Positions 26,447 to 36,742 are shown, numbered from the stretch's first letter. The stretch: 60,266 nucleotides of DNA from CAYZJV01 sp964616275 (GCA_964616275.1 CAZTUL010000005.1:1-60266); one strand, 5' to 3'. Numbers and translations: made by a program. Notes: generated by a model from the sequence alone, not told the origin.

Positions 26447-29181
26447 CTATTCCTTCCGTGACAATGCTTATATTTCTTACCGCTTCCGCAGGGACAAGGT
26501 TCATTGCGTCCAACTTTTGCAGTCGTTCTTCGGACTTGTACTGGTGCTTGACCTGGTTGAGCACTTCCCTGAACCCGAGTACCCGATTGAGGCGCCCCAA
26601 ATTGAGATACTTCCCGGTGTGACTCAACAGTCTTTCCTCCTACACTTCGCGGTGGCTTTCTCTGTGCGTCAGAGCTTTGAATTTGTACGCGAACAGTCAG
26701 CACAGCTATATATGAACGAATGCCGTCGATCATTTTATCGAATATTTCAAAACCTTCCAGCTTATACTCAAGCAACGGATTTTTTTGGGCATATGCACGT
26801 AAATACACCGCTTCACGCAGTGCTTCCAGCTGATCAAGATGATCCTGCCAGCGCATGTCAATTTGACGTAGGTATTGGAAACGGAGGAAATCGTTGAAGG
26901 GTTTCTTACCGGTGAGTGCAATTTTTTCATCAATATGTTTCTTTAGTGCACCATAAATCAATTCCTTCAGAGTATTACTTTCAAGCTGCTGATTATCGGG
27001 TAATGAAAACTCAGGAACGTAGTGAAAATGCTCTTCAATAGCCTCAGTGAAATAAGCGGTGATTGCTTCGCGAGAAGTTTGAGATTGATCCTTCGCGTCA
27101 ACGATATCGTTGACGATTTCACGACAGGCCTCTAATGCACGGGAAAGGAGGTCATCTGCTCGAAGAATGTCATCTCTTTGTCTATAGAGAAAATTTCTCT
27201 GTTCATTTAAGACGTCATCATATTCCAAGAGATGTTTTCGTATCTCAAAATTTTGTTCTTCCACACGAGTCTGAGCTTTTTCGATTGCTCTGCTTACTAA
27301 AGTATGTTCTATAGGGTCAGAGCCCATTCCGATTTTGCTGAGCATACTGCGTACTGAATCCTTTGCGAAGAGTCTCATGAGTGTATCGTCTAGACTGAGA
27401 AAGAAACGAGATACTCCAGGATCACCCTGTCGTCCTGAACGTCCGCGAAGCTGGTTGTCTATACGTCGTGATTCATGTCTCTCAGTTCCCAGTATATAGA
27501 GCCCACCGAGTCGTTTTACCTCTTCATAATCGGCTTTCCAAGATGGATACACCTGTTTTTTAGCTTGTTCATATTCTTCTGGAGTTGCTTCACTACCGCA
27601 TCGAGCACGAATACGAGCATCTAATGAACCGCCCAATTTTATATCAGTTCCTCTTCCAGCCATATTAGTTGCGATGGTTACAGCACCTTTAGCTCCCGCA
27701 TCTTCAATAATCAAGGCCTCTCTTGCATGATTCTTGGCATTTAATATCTCGTGTTTAATCCCTCGATTTCGCAATAAAGCAGATAATTGTTCCGATTTTT
27801 CTATTGAGACTGTACCGACAAGTATGGGTTGTCCTTGTGCATGTACTGTCGCAATTTCATTGCAAATTGCTTCTAATTTATACTTTTCACCAAGATATAC
27901 AAGATCTTGAAGATCCTTTCGAATCACTGGTAAGTGAGTTGGAATTACTACTACGTCTAAGTTATATATTTTCTGAAACTCTGGGGCTTCGGTATCGGCT
28001 GTCCCAGTCATACCAGAAATCTTATCATACATGCGGAAAAAATTCTGAAAGGTGATTGTCGCTAATGTTTTATTCTGAACTTCTATGCGAATTCCCTCTT
28101 TTGCTTCAATCGCCTGGTGTAAACCATCACTATATCTACGTCCATGAAGGATTCGACCGGTAAATTCATCAACAATCTCTACCTTTCCCTGTGCTACCAC
28201 ATAATCAACATCCCTATGAAATAAGGTTTTCGCTTTCACAGCCTGTGTCATATAGTGAACAAACTCAAAATTTTCTCCATCATAGAGGCTTCCTGAAATG
28301 ACAGAATTTGTTTGGAGAAGATTCTCTATGTGTGTAAGCCCCTGATTGGTAAAAGTGATGCGTTTCTGTTTTTCATCTACCTGGAAATCACCGTCAGGAT
28401 CTTCCGGATATTCTCCAGATTCTGGATCTTTGGCACACTCAATGAGAGAGGGTACAATTCGTGAGGCTGCCTTTATCTTAAGGGTGTCGTCTGCAGCCTG
28501 ACCGCTGATGATGAGTGGTGTACGAGCTTCATCAATAAGAATACTATCTACCTCATCGATGATGGCAAAGTGATGTTGCGGTTGAATCTTTTCTCTCACA
28601 TCCCATTTCATATTGTCACGGAGATAGTCGAACCCGAATTCGTTATTAGTTCCATAGGTAATATCACATGAATATGCCTCTTTGCGTGCTTCGTTATCCA
28701 TGTTACTTACAATTGCCCCAACTTTTAGTCCAAGAAATCGATAGATGGGTCCCATCCACTCACAGTCTCGAGTCGCTAAATAATCATTTACCGTTACGAT
28801 GTGAACACCTTTCCCTTCAAGTGCATTGAGAAAGGCAGCTGGGACACAGGTGAGAGTTTTTCCCTCACCTGTTTTCATTTCCAGGATTGTACCCTGATGC
28901 AGTACAATTGCTCCCATGATTTGTTCATCGTAGTGTCGTTCACCCAATACACGAAAAGACGCTTCCCGAGCTAACGCAAATGCTTGAGGGAGCAATGAAT
29001 CAAGCGATTCTCCTTGTGTAATACGTTTCTTGAATTGTTCTGTAATAAGAGGAAAGTCATCGTCTGGAATGCTGAGTGCCCAATCTGATTGTGCATTAAC
29101 TTGAGCTACAATGGGAGACAATCGTTTGATGTCTCGCTCCTGTTTGGTTCCGAACAATTTCTGCATAAAGCTTTTGGCCAT
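26443..29181 (-). CDS. secA: Preprotein translocase ATPase SecA
   Basis: Motor that drives proteins through SecYEG. The 912-residue protein has the DEAD-type motor with MKTGEGKTL, the DEVDSILIDEARTPLIISG box, the preprotein cross-linking region, TNMAGRGTDIKLGG and the RGRSGRQGDPG motif, the helical scaffold and wing domain, and a C-terminal SEC-C zinc site CPCGSGKKYKHCH. All expected parts are present. The ATG is preceded by GAGGG. An extended -10 (TGG then TATACT, minus strand 29217-29222) lies about 35 bases upstream. It is divergent from the murG operon. Confidence 0.98.
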   Translation of the reverse strand: MAKSFMQKLFGTKQERDIKRLSPIVAQVNAQSDWALSIPDDDFPLITEQFKKRITQGESLDSLLPQAFALAREASFRVLGERHYDEQIMGAIVLHQGTILEMKTGEGKTLTCVPAAFLNALEGKGVHIVTVNDYLATRDCEWMGPIYRFLGLKVGAIVSNMDNEARKEAYSCDITYGTNNEFGFDYLRDNMKWDVREKIQPQHHFAIIDEVDSILIDEARTPLIISGQAADDTLKIKAASRIVPSLIECAKDPESGEYPEDPDGDFQVDEKQKRITFTNQGLTHIENLLQTNSVISGSLYDGENFEFVHYMTQAVKAKTLFHRDVDYVVAQGKVEIVDEFTGRILHGRRYSDGLHQAIEAKEGIRIEVQNKTLATITFQNFFRMYDKISGMTGTADTEAPEFQKIYNLDVVVIPTHLPVIRKDLQDLVYLGEKYKLEAICNEIATVHAQGQPILVGTVSIEKSEQLSALLRNRGIKHEILNAKNHAREALIIEDAGAKGAVTIATNMAGRGTDIKLGGSLDARIRARCGSEATPEEYEQAKKQVYPSWKADYEEVKRLGGLYILGTERHESRRIDNQLRGRSGRQGDPGVSRFFLSLDDTLMRLFAKDSVRSMLSKIGMGSDPIEHTLVSRAIEKAQTRVEEQNFEIRKHLLEYDDVLNEQRNFLYRQRDDILRADDLLSRALEACREIVNDIVDAKDQSQTSREAITAYFTEAIEEHFHYVPEFSLPDNQQLESNTLKELIYGALKKHIDEKIALTGKKPFNDFLRFQYLRQIDMRWQDHLDQLEALREAVYLRAYAQKNPLLEYKLEGFEIFDKMIDGIRSYIAVLTVRVQIQSSDAQRKPPRSVGGKTVESHREVSQFGAPQSGTRVQGSAQPGQAPVQVRRTTAKVGRNEPCPCGSGKKYKHCHGRNS

Positions 29182-29216
29182 GGATAACCCTCTAAAACAT
29201 GATTTTTACCGTAGAA

Positions 29217-29225
29217 AGTATACCA
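29217..29225 (-). promoter_or_regulatory. Extended -10 of secA promoter
   Basis: The minus strand reads TGG then TATACT, with the -10 at 29217-29222. Transcription would start near 29210, about 29 bases before the secA ATG. The -35 region is weak. Confidence 0.42.
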
Positions 29226-29245
29226 ACTTTGAACTGCTCTGTATA

Positions 29246-29272
29246 TTGCCTCCTTCTTTGAGATGGTATAAT
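29246..29272 (+). promoter_or_regulatory. Promoter of the murG operon
   Basis: TTGCCT (29246-29251) precedes an extended -10, TGG then TATAAT (29264-29272), with a 15-base spacer. The start would be near 29279, giving a leader of about 15 bases that is just long enough for the GAGGAG site. Confidence 0.55.
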
Positions 29273-29293
29273 CTCGCAGGAGAGGAGTTCACT

Positions 29294-30418
29294 GTGAAAG
29301 TCTGTTTTACAGGAGGGGGGACCGGCGGTCATATATTCCCCGTTTTTGCTGTAGATTCACAACTCATCTCACTAACGAATCAAACCGGCGAATGTTACCA
29401 ACGATTTTGGTTGGGAAGTAGGTCTTTGCAGGAGAAATCCTGGGTAACTGATGCAGGTATTCCACACATCTCTATTCAAACCGGGAAGCTTAGAAGATAT
29501 GTTTCGTGGAAGTTTTTTCCAGACATGGTTCATGTTGTCATCGGTTTTTTTCAAGCTTTGAAGATTTTGCATAAGGAACAGCCAGATGTGTTGTTTTCAA
29601 AAGGGGGATTTGTATCTGTTCCACCAGTCATTGCAGCTCGACTATTAAAAATCCCGACTATCACCCATGAATCGGATGCAATTCCGGGGCTTGCCACCAT
29701 TATAAATATCCGGTTTGCAGATGTTGTGTGTATACCGTTTGAGGAGGCAATTGAAGCGTATCCCAAAAAAATACAGCACAAAGTTATCGTAACCGGAGTG
29801 CCTACACGGATGCATCTGGAACAAGGAAATGCTGCTCGGGCACTTCACAAATTTGGCTTTTCTGAGCTTCGTCCAGTACTACTTATTTTGGGAGGGAGTC
29901 AAGGAGCACTGCAGATTAATAATCTTGTGTGGGATTCGTTGGAGGAACTGCTCAAAATAGGTCAGATAATCCATCAGACAGGTGAACGGACTTTTAGAAC
30001 TATAGAACGTGAAGGATATGTTTCCATTCCTTTCATAGATAATGCCTTAGAGGATATACTAGCCGCAACGTCGGTAGTGGTTTCGAGATCAGGAGCTACG
30101 GCATTAGCAGATTTCCTTGAGATGCACGTTCCCATGGTACTGATACCTCTTGGACTGCACGCTTCACGTGGAGATCAAATAGAGAATGCTCGCCGACTTG
30201 CGACATCTGGGGCGGCTGTTGTTATTGAGGGAGAAGAGATTACTAAAGAATATTTTGTTTCTGTTGTGAAAAATCTTGTTTTACTAGATAGTAAACGTAG
30301 AGGCATGTTGGAAGCTGCACGAGCATTCCAGATGAGCGGTGCAGACCGGAAAATTGCAGAGACGGTAATACAACTCGCCCGAAGAAAATCGGGTAGAAGG
30401 AGAGAAGCACATGGCTGA
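29294..30418 (+). CDS. murG: MurG UDP-GlcNAc transferase (lipid II synthase)
   Basis: Membrane-associated glycosyltransferase that adds GlcNAc to lipid I. I chose the GTG at 29294 because GAGGAG (29282-29287) precedes it and the product then begins with the family motif VKVCFTGGGTGGHIFP; the frame stays open further upstream, but the extra residues overlap the promoter. The 374-residue protein has GGFVSVPPVIAARLLKIPTITHESDAIPG, LILGGSQGA and VVSRSGATALAD followed by PMVLIPLGLH. It heads the run murG-cvpA-holB-HK-RR-dinG; each gene overlaps or touches the next. Confidence 0.95.
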   Translation: MKVCFTGGGTGGHIFPVFAVDSQLISLTNQTGECYQRFWLGSRSLQEKSWVTDAGIPHISIQTGKLRRYVSWKFFPDMVHVVIGFFQALKILHKEQPDVLFSKGGFVSVPPVIAARLLKIPTITHESDAIPGLATIINIRFADVVCIPFEEAIEAYPKKIQHKVIVTGVPTRMHLEQGNAARALHKFGFSELRPVLLILGGSQGALQINNLVWDSLEELLKIGQIIHQTGERTFRTIEREGYVSIPFIDNALEDILAATSVVVSRSGATALADFLEMHVPMVLIPLGLHASRGDQIENARRLATSGAAVVIEGEEITKEYFVSVVKNLVLLDSKRRGMLEAARAFQMSGADRKIAETVIQLARRKSGRRREAHG

Positions 30419-30926
30419 GTGGAGTTTTTCCTTAGGTTCCCTTACTTTTAATATGGTTGACGTGATTATTATTGCATTGGCAGGTATGTCTGCGATTGTA
30501 GGTGCTGTGCGCGGATTTGCTCTGGAGTTCTCGGCGAGAGCGGGATTTCTTGTTGGTTTTGTTGTAGCACTCATCTTCTCTCAGCTTGGAGCTAATCTCA
30601 TCGGTGAGACGTTTGACGTTCCTCTTCTTGTTGCTACCCTCATAGCTTTTGTTATCCTTTTTATTATTGGGTATGCAGCCATGATGATTGTCGGTTCTCT
30701 GCTCGATAAAACTCTTGATGCACTGGGACTGGATTGGTTGGATCGTCTGCTCGGATTGTTCCTCGGTGTTATTGAAGTAGGTGTAGTTGTTGCTTTTGTT
30801 GTATATATTCTGGAATTGCAGCAGGTAATCGACCTTTCCGCTTATATTGATCCAAGCATCATTACCACCCGATTAATTAAGCCACTTACTCCGAAGGGTT
30901 TAGAATTAGTTAAGGGAATTGTGTAG
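30411..30926 (+). CDS. cvpA: CvpA family membrane protein
   Basis: A 171-residue membrane protein with four predicted membrane segments and the CvpA pattern: NMVDVIIIALAGMSAIVGAVRGFALEFSARAGFLVG at the N-terminus and LDWLDRLLGLFLGVIEVGVVV in the middle. CvpA proteins are needed for colicin V production in E. coli and affect envelope robustness; the molecular role is not settled. It overlaps the end of murG by eight bases and abuts holB. Confidence 0.85.
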   Translation: MAEWSFSLGSLTFNMVDVIIIALAGMSAIVGAVRGFALEFSARAGFLVGFVVALIFSQLGANLIGETFDVPLLVATLIAFVILFIIGYAAMMIVGSLLDKTLDALGLDWLDRLLGLFLGVIEVGVVVAFVVYILELQQVIDLSAYIDPSIITTRLIKPLTPKGLELVKGIV

Positions 30927-32108
30927 ATGTTCGAAGCTTTCTTACCATATCAGCCAGAATCAGCTCAGCTGTTGTCGCAGCAGCTTTCTGCTCATGTCTT
31001 TCCTCAATCCGTTCTGCTGTCGGGAGACCGCTACACTGGGCGTATGAGTATTGCACTTGAGATTGCTCGTGTGCTGTCTTGTACTGAAGATGCGCGTAAT
31101 ACGTGTCAATGTGCATCGTGTAAGGATTTTTCTGTGTATGGCATGTCGAATGTTGTAGCTCTTGGTAATCGGAATCATGCTACGAGAATTGAAGCAGCGA
31201 TTGCGATGGTAAAGGAGCGGAAGGATGAAAACAGTTATCTGATGCTCATACGAACTGTAAGGATTATGCTGCTTCAGTTTCATGGAGCCTTGTTTGCATC
31301 ACAGGAGACTAAATCCTCAGCGTTGTTTGAATCAGCAGCATCGGTAAACGATGTCTTAATCGAATTTGAAGAGGCCGCATCAGCAGCACAGCGTAAACAG
31401 CTTTTAGACCGATTGGAAGCTGCACTCAAACCACTTGCACCACATGTAAAACGATCCTCGCCGTTGACGATTTCGCAAGTCCGATCTCTTCAGGACTGGA
31501 TTATGCAGACAAGTTTTCGTGACAACGTTCGATGTATCATTTTCGAAGGCGTAGAAGAGAGTACTGAAGGTGCACGAAATAGTCTATTAAAACTATTGGA
31601 AGAACCACCAAAGCAGACGTATATCATTGTAATCAGTGAGAATCCTGCTCGGCTGCTTCCCACAATTTTATCACGATTACAGCGGCATCAAGTACGCCCC
31701 CTTATGAAAGAGGCAACAAACCGCCTTATCGCTGAATTCTTTGATTCTCATAGTCTATCGTATACCTCTCTTGAACACTGTATTCTTTCGAAAGCGGGCA
31801 TACCCTGCGAAGAAATTACAAAACAGGCTCAGAAAATTATTGAGAGTCTCTGTACAATGACGTCACTAGCGAGTCTGGAACTTGATTCCATAATCGAAAT
31901 TATAGATGAGCCTGCTCGTCTTGAATATTTTTTACGACAATTCCAGCAGGGTGTTCGAGAACAGTTTCTTTTGGGGAAAATTTCCTACCATGCGGCACAC
32001 AGCTTTATTCAATTTGCGAGCGAAGCTGCTCACAAAGCAGGAATATTCAACCAGAACAGAAGACTGCTCGTAGAGTCGCTGTACTACAGATTACAGGAAG
32101 TAGTATGA
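30927..32108 (+). CDS. holB: DNA polymerase III delta' subunit (HolB-like)
   Basis: Clamp-loader stator subunit. The 393-residue protein has the AAA+ shape of HolB/DnaX: SVLLSGDRYTGRMSIALEIAR where the Walker A lysine is replaced (expected for non-hydrolysing delta'), a zinc-module remnant CQCASCKDF, and ARNSLLKLLEEPPKQTYIIVISENPARLLPTILSRLQ, diagnostic of delta'. An insertion of about 80 residues follows the zinc module. The gene lies between cvpA and the histidine kinase, and its stop overlaps the kinase start (ATGA). Confidence 0.87.
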   Translation: MFEAFLPYQPESAQLLSQQLSAHVFPQSVLLSGDRYTGRMSIALEIARVLSCTEDARNTCQCASCKDFSVYGMSNVVALGNRNHATRIEAAIAMVKERKDENSYLMLIRTVRIMLLQFHGALFASQETKSSALFESAASVNDVLIEFEEAASAAQRKQLLDRLEAALKPLAPHVKRSSPLTISQVRSLQDWIMQTSFRDNVRCIIFEGVEESTEGARNSLLKLLEEPPKQTYIIVISENPARLLPTILSRLQRHQVRPLMKEATNRLIAEFFDSHSLSYTSLEHCILSKAGIPCEEITKQAQKIIESLCTMTSLASLELDSIIEIIDEPARLEYFLRQFQQGVREQFLLGKISYHAAHSFIQFASEAAHKAGIFNQNRRLLVESLYYRLQEVV

Positions 32109-33301
32109 ATAACTTTATTAGACGAGCTTTTGATAAAATTGAAAAACTCAGTTCTCATGAGATTAGAACGCTCGTGCGCTATCAGGCTAGTGAAAATGAG
32201 CTATTGGGGAATGTTCTGCAGCAGATTGATCTGGGTGTAATTGTTGCAAATGGGCAAGGGAGAGTACTTACCTGCAACGATGAAGTTAAACATCTGTTAC
32301 CGTTTAATAGGCAGTTATCAGAGGGAACATCTCTCCGCTATGTGTTTGCAGATAAAGATATTGAACAATTTATGCTCAACGCTGTGGAGGCGGTTTCCGA
32401 CGAGGAGAGTTTAGAGGAGGAGTTCCATTTCCAGCGAGGAGAATTTGTTCGAACGCTGCGTGTGCAGGCTTCATCGTTTACAAGCAGTCTTGATCCAGTT
32501 TTTCATCAGGATAATGGGAAAAGAATACTCTTCATTGTTCGGGATGTTTCAGAGGATAAACGAACAGAGGCTCGGCTGCATCGTTCGGAAAGTCTAGCTT
32601 CTCTTACCACGGTTGCTGCAGGAGTAGCTCACGAAATAAAGAATCCTCTGGCGTCCATAGGCATCCATCTGCAACTATTGAGAAAAGCATTTCAAAGAAA
32701 GAAAAGTCTGACGCTAGATGATGCTACGCGATATCTCGATGTGATTGATGAAGAAATTGAACGGCTAAACGGAATTGTAGTTGATTTTCTTTTTGCGGTT
32801 AGACCCATGGATGTCCATTTACGATTGGAACAAGTGAATACGATTGTCAATGATGTATTGAATTTTGTAAGCTACGAGCTTTCGGAGCATCATATAACCA
32901 TTACCCGAAAATTAGGTGAATTTTTACCAAAATTACGAATAGATGAAAACTTGCTAAAACAGGCACTCCTGAATATTATTAAAAATGCGATGAATGCAAT
33001 GGAAATTGGTGGGGGGACACTCAGCGTAGCCACGAAATTAAGTGGAAATAATGTAATTCTCACTATCTCCGATTCTGGAACCGGTATGGATGAGGCAACG
33101 ATGGCAAAAATATTTGAACCCTATTTTACTACCAAAGAAACTGGTTCAGGACTTGGTTTGACCATGGTTTTCAAAGTGATAAAGGAACATCATGGTGAGA
33201 TTTCTGTCTCTTCCAAAAAGGGAGAGGGTACTACATTCACTGTTGCACTGCCTGTACCTACGAGTGAACGATTGGCTTTGGAGGCAGCCCATTCCTCATG
33301 A
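32105..33301 (+). CDS. Soluble PAS histidine kinase, Hk2-like
   Basis: A 398-residue sensor kinase with no membrane segment, so cytoplasmic. A PAS domain (about 30-135) is followed by HisKA with AHEIKNPLAS (phospho-acceptor His176), and an HATPase domain with NILKNAMNAME (N box; sequence NIIKNAMNAM), DSGTGMDEAT (G1), IFEPYFTTKETGSGLGL (F and G2). It resembles NtrB/AtoS kinases and overlaps the NtrC-type regulator by four bases, so it is its partner. The order murG-cvpA-holB-HK-RR is the one I recall for Borrelia hk2 and rrp2; orthology is therefore likely but not proven. Confidence 0.88.
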   Translation: MNNFIRRAFDKIEKLSSHEIRTLVRYQASENELLGNVLQQIDLGVIVANGQGRVLTCNDEVKHLLPFNRQLSEGTSLRYVFADKDIEQFMLNAVEAVSDEESLEEEFHFQRGEFVRTLRVQASSFTSSLDPVFHQDNGKRILFIVRDVSEDKRTEARLHRSESLASLTTVAAGVAHEIKNPLASIGIHLQLLRKAFQRKKSLTLDDATRYLDVIDEEIERLNGIVVDFLFAVRPMDVHLRLEQVNTIVNDVLNFVSYELSEHHITITRKLGEFLPKLRIDENLLKQALLNIIKNAMNAMEIGGGTLSVATKLSGNNVILTISDSGTGMDEATMAKIFEPYFTTKETGSGLGLTMVFKVIKEHHGEISVSSKKGEGTTFTVALPVPTSERLALEAAHSS

Positions 33302-34656
33302 ATAGAACAATTCTTATAGCAGACGATGAAAAAAATATTAGAAATGGACTGCAAATCGCCCTTGAAGATGAGGGATATGCGGTTCTCCTGGCTTCTGATG
33401 GTAAAGAGGCGTGGGATACTATAACTGGTAATAATGTAGATCTTCTTATTACTGATCTTCGTATGCCGGGTATGTCTGGTCAGGAACTCCTGAAAAAGGT
33501 CTCCTCTTCTTATCCTACGATGCCGGTAGTCATTCTTACCGGACATGGAACGATAGAAGCTGCTGTTGAGGCAATGAGGAATGGGGCTGTCGATTTTATG
33601 ACTAAACCGCTTAATTTGGATCGTCTCTATATTCTTATTAAAAGGGCATTCAGCAATCTCGATTTATATGATCAAAACACAGCCCTACGAAAAGAACTTG
33701 CCGAATTGAAACGACAGAGCGGGTATCATAAAATTATTGGGAAGAGTGAACGGATGACTCGTATGATGGATACTGTAAGACAGGTTGCCGATGCTACTGC
33801 AAGTGTTCTTATAACGGGTGAGAGTGGAGTAGGTAAAGAACTTGTTGCAGATGCACTTCATCATTTGTCCAGCAGAGCACAAGAACCTTTTATTAAAGTG
33901 AGTTGTGCCTCATTCGCCGAGACGCTTCTCGAGGATGAGTTATTCGGACACGAGAAGGGTGCTTTCAGTGGTGCTGTTTCTGCTCGCAAAGGCAGGTTCG
34001 AACTAGCTCATGGTGGAACCCTCTTTCTTGATGAAATCGGGGAAATAAGCCAATCGACACAGGTTAAGCTTTTACGAGTTTTACAAGAGCGGCAGTTTGA
34101 ACGACTCGGGAGTGAAAAAACGCTTACAGTGGATGTCCGGTTGGTCGCCGCCACAAATCGTGATTTAAAATCAGAGGTTGAGGCAGGAAGATTCAGAGAG
34201 GATTTGTATTATCGTTTAAATGTAATCCATCTGGAAGTTCCTCCACTCCGAGAGAGGAAAGAGGACATACCATTACTCATGTCTCACTTTCTAGAGATGT
34301 ATAATGAAAGGAATAAGCGCCAAGTTGAAGGGTTCTCTCAACGGGCAAAAGCGGCCATGCTTGCATATGATTGGCCCGGAAATATTAGAGAACTGGGAAA
34401 TTGTGTAGAAAGTACAGTGGTGTTGGCTTCTCGAGATATTATCGATCTTGATGATCTTCCTGCTGTTGTACGAAATGCAAGTTCTGAAGAACGTGTAGTG
34501 ATTCCTGTTGGAACTACTATGGAGCAAGCGGAAAAGGCACTCATCCTGGCTACCATTGCCAGCTGTGGTGGAAACAAAACGAAAGCGGCTGATATATTAG
34601 GTGTTGCTCGAAAGACATTACATCGAAAGGTGCAGGAATACAGACTTGGAGAATAG
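33298..34656 (+). CDS. NtrC-family sigma-54 activator, Rrp2-like
   Basis: A 452-residue response regulator: receiver domain with the acidic pocket, LLITDLRMPG (Asp53) and the TKPL lysine; AAA+ domain with Walker A TGESGVGKE, the sigma-54 contact loop GAFSGA (about 221-226, a Ser variant of the usual GAFTGA), LFLDEIGEI (Walker B) and the arginine-finger region; C-terminal Fis-type helix-turn-helix (AIASCGGNKTKAADILGVARKTLHRKVQEY; read as a DNA-binding domain at about 405-450). It requires RpoN, which is not in this window. A sigma-54 promoter 3.3 kb downstream, in front of a sigma-factor gene, is a possible target. Confidence 0.93.
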   Translation: MNRTILIADDEKNIRNGLQIALEDEGYAVLLASDGKEAWDTITGNNVDLLITDLRMPGMSGQELLKKVSSSYPTMPVVILTGHGTIEAAVEAMRNGAVDFMTKPLNLDRLYILIKRAFSNLDLYDQNTALRKELAELKRQSGYHKIIGKSERMTRMMDTVRQVADATASVLITGESGVGKELVADALHHLSSRAQEPFIKVSCASFAETLLEDELFGHEKGAFSGAVSARKGRFELAHGGTLFLDEIGEISQSTQVKLLRVLQERQFERLGSEKTLTVDVRLVAATNRDLKSEVEAGRFREDLYYRLNVIHLEVPPLRERKEDIPLLMSHFLEMYNERNKRQVEGFSQRAKAAMLAYDWPGNIRELGNCVESTVVLASRDIIDLDDLPAVVRNASSEERVVIPVGTTMEQAEKALILATIASCGGNKTKAADILGVARKTLHRKVQEYRLGE

Positions 34657-36742
34657 TGAGATTTACCAGATTTTTGATGCAGATGGGATTTTATCACAGC
34701 GGTTTCCATCCTATGAGTATCGCGATGGGCAAATGGAGATGGCACTCATTGTGTATCGTTCCTATTTTGAAGATGCAATCGCAGTTGTTGAAGCAGGAAC
34801 CGGTATTGGTAAATCCTTTGCATACCTTGTTCCAGCACTGCTATGGGCAATTGCTCATCCGAAAGAACGTACTGTGATTGCCACATCGACAATAAACTTA
34901 CAAAGACAACTTTATGACAAGGATCTCGTACAACTGTTTTCCCTTTTAGAGAAGCGATGTTCTGCAGCTCTGGTTATGGGGAGAAGCAATTATCTCTGTC
35001 TGCACAGATTGGAAGAGAGAGCTGATGAATCACCCTTGCTTATCCACGATCCTTTGAGTGATATCGGATCATTAGTTGCATGGAGTAATGAGACGATTAC
35101 AGGGTTGCGAACCGAGTTTCCAGGGCACTTACCAGGCAATATTTGGGCTGACGTGTGCAGCGATGCCGACCTCTGTCTTGGATATCGCTGCTCATATGCC
35201 AAAGATTGTTTTTTTATGAAATCACGAAGACAAGCCGCTGAAGCTTCAATTGTGATTGGGAATCATCATCTGTTGTTCACTGATGCTCGTTCACGTATGA
35301 TTGACGAATTGGATTATGATGTAGAGGCTGTTCTTCCTGCGTTCCATAGGTTGGTCATAGATGAAGCTCATAACATTGAAAAAAATGCTACCGATTTTTT
35401 TACCCTGACCTATAGTGCACATGACATTCTCCGCTCTATTGGAAGATTGTCCCGTCAAAGAAAGGGGGGTAAGGGATTGATTGAAGAGCTTGCTCCCTAT
35501 ATGCCATCTCATAGCCTTGCTGATGATATCATAGGAGACATTTCATTACTTTCAGAGGCTATCGGATATCTTGAAACGTATCTACTTGGATTTATGCAAC
35601 AGGTTCGTTCTTTGAATCTCCACATAACGAGTGAAATGCACAGCAACCTTGGAGATTTTGTCAGTCTAGCAGAAGCAGTGAGCAGACAAGCACGACACTT
35701 GAGTGAACTTATTCGTATAGTTGTTGAAAGTCAGACTATTCCGGATGAGTTGGAATATAGGGCAAGGGAATTATCGGTACATACAAAGCGTATTTTAGCT
35801 GGAACCGAATCTCTTAGCCAATTTGTTGATTTCCGCAACTGGACAGATGATGTGTACTGGCTTGAGTTGGTTGATTATGGTAAAAGCTCCCGAGGTGTTG
35901 AAGTGCATATATCGCCACTCTCAGTTGCCCGGCCACTTCAGGATTCAGTTTTCAGCAAATTGCAAACGGTAGTCTGCACGAGTGCAACATTGGATTTGAA
36001 TGATAATTTTGCCTATTGGGGTTCTCGTGTCGGTCTACCCGTACAAGATGGACGTCCCTATTTTACAGCCGTTCACCACTCTCCATTCGATTTTAAAAGT
36101 AAGCTGTTACTGCTTACACCGAAAGATGCTCCCGTATTTTCCGAGCGACAACCAGAAGCCTTTTATTCGTATTGTACCCACACAATCAGAGACGCACTCT
36201 ATGCCTCAGGAGGAGGTGCCCTTGTTCTCTTTACCTCATACGGAATGCTCCATAAAATTGCAGAAGCTCTTGCTGCAGATATGGCTAAGGCAGGTATTAC
36301 ATTGATGCGTCAAGGCGAGGAGGATAGGTCTCGATTGCTCAAGAGGTTTGTTACCGATACAAACAGTGTTCTTTTTGCCACAGATTCATTCTGGGAAGGT
36401 GTAGATGCTCCGGGGGACACATTGAGACTTGTGATAATTGTGAAACTTCCTTTTCGCGTTCCCACCGACCCGGTTTTCAAAGCTCGTCAGGAATATTTGG
36501 ACAGAGAGGGGAAAAGCGGATTTTTCCATCTAGCTCTTCCTGAGGCTACCATGAAGCTGAAGCAGGGTTACGGTCGATTATTGCGAAATACTCTAGATAG
36601 TGGAATTGTATTAATTTTAGACAGCAGGGTAGTGCAGAAACAGTATGGTGAGTGGATGTTGCGGGCACTTCCCGATTCATTTCATCCAGAAACAATGTCT
36701 GAGGGTGTTCCTGCAAAAATTGAATCATTCTTATATACATAA
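34646..36742 (+). CDS. dinG: DinG-family ATP-dependent helicase
   Basis: A superfamily 2, XPD-like iron-sulfur helicase of about 698 residues. It has the Q-like segment YRDGQMEMA, Walker A EAGTGIGKSFAYLVP, a probable 4Fe-4S cysteine set (one in NYLCLHRLEER and three in ADLCLGYRCSYAKDC), the DEAH box VIDEAHNIEKNA and the C-terminal FATDSFWEGVDAPG motif. DinG-type enzymes resolve R-loops and unusual DNA structures. No ATG is available early; TTG at 34646 keeps the Q-like motif and overlaps the regulator end, so I prefer it. Last gene of the murG operon. Confidence 0.85.
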   Translation: MENSEIYQIFDADGILSQRFPSYEYRDGQMEMALIVYRSYFEDAIAVVEAGTGIGKSFAYLVPALLWAIAHPKERTVIATSTINLQRQLYDKDLVQLFSLLEKRCSAALVMGRSNYLCLHRLEERADESPLLIHDPLSDIGSLVAWSNETITGLRTEFPGHLPGNIWADVCSDADLCLGYRCSYAKDCFFMKSRRQAAEASIVIGNHHLLFTDARSRMIDELDYDVEAVLPAFHRLVIDEAHNIEKNATDFFTLTYSAHDILRSIGRLSRQRKGGKGLIEELAPYMPSHSLADDIIGDISLLSEAIGYLETYLLGFMQQVRSLNLHITSEMHSNLGDFVSLAEAVSRQARHLSELIRIVVESQTIPDELEYRARELSVHTKRILAGTESLSQFVDFRNWTDDVYWLELVDYGKSSRGVEVHISPLSVARPLQDSVFSKLQTVVCTSATLDLNDNFAYWGSRVGLPVQDGRPYFTAVHHSPFDFKSKLLLLTPKDAPVFSERQPEAFYSYCTHTIRDALYASGGGALVLFTSYGMLHKIAEALAADMAKAGITLMRQGEEDRSRLLKRFVTDTNSVLFATDSFWEGVDAPGDTLRLVIIVKLPFRVPTDPVFKARQEYLDREGKSGFFHLALPEATMKLKQGYGRLLRNTLDSGIVLILDSRVVQKQYGEWMLRALPDSFHPETMSEGVPAKIESFLYT

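Noticed and set aside
26340..26897. A 185-codon plus-strand frame
   Set aside because: It is antisense to the 3' end of secA and overlaps the end of the LysM gene; no start signal.
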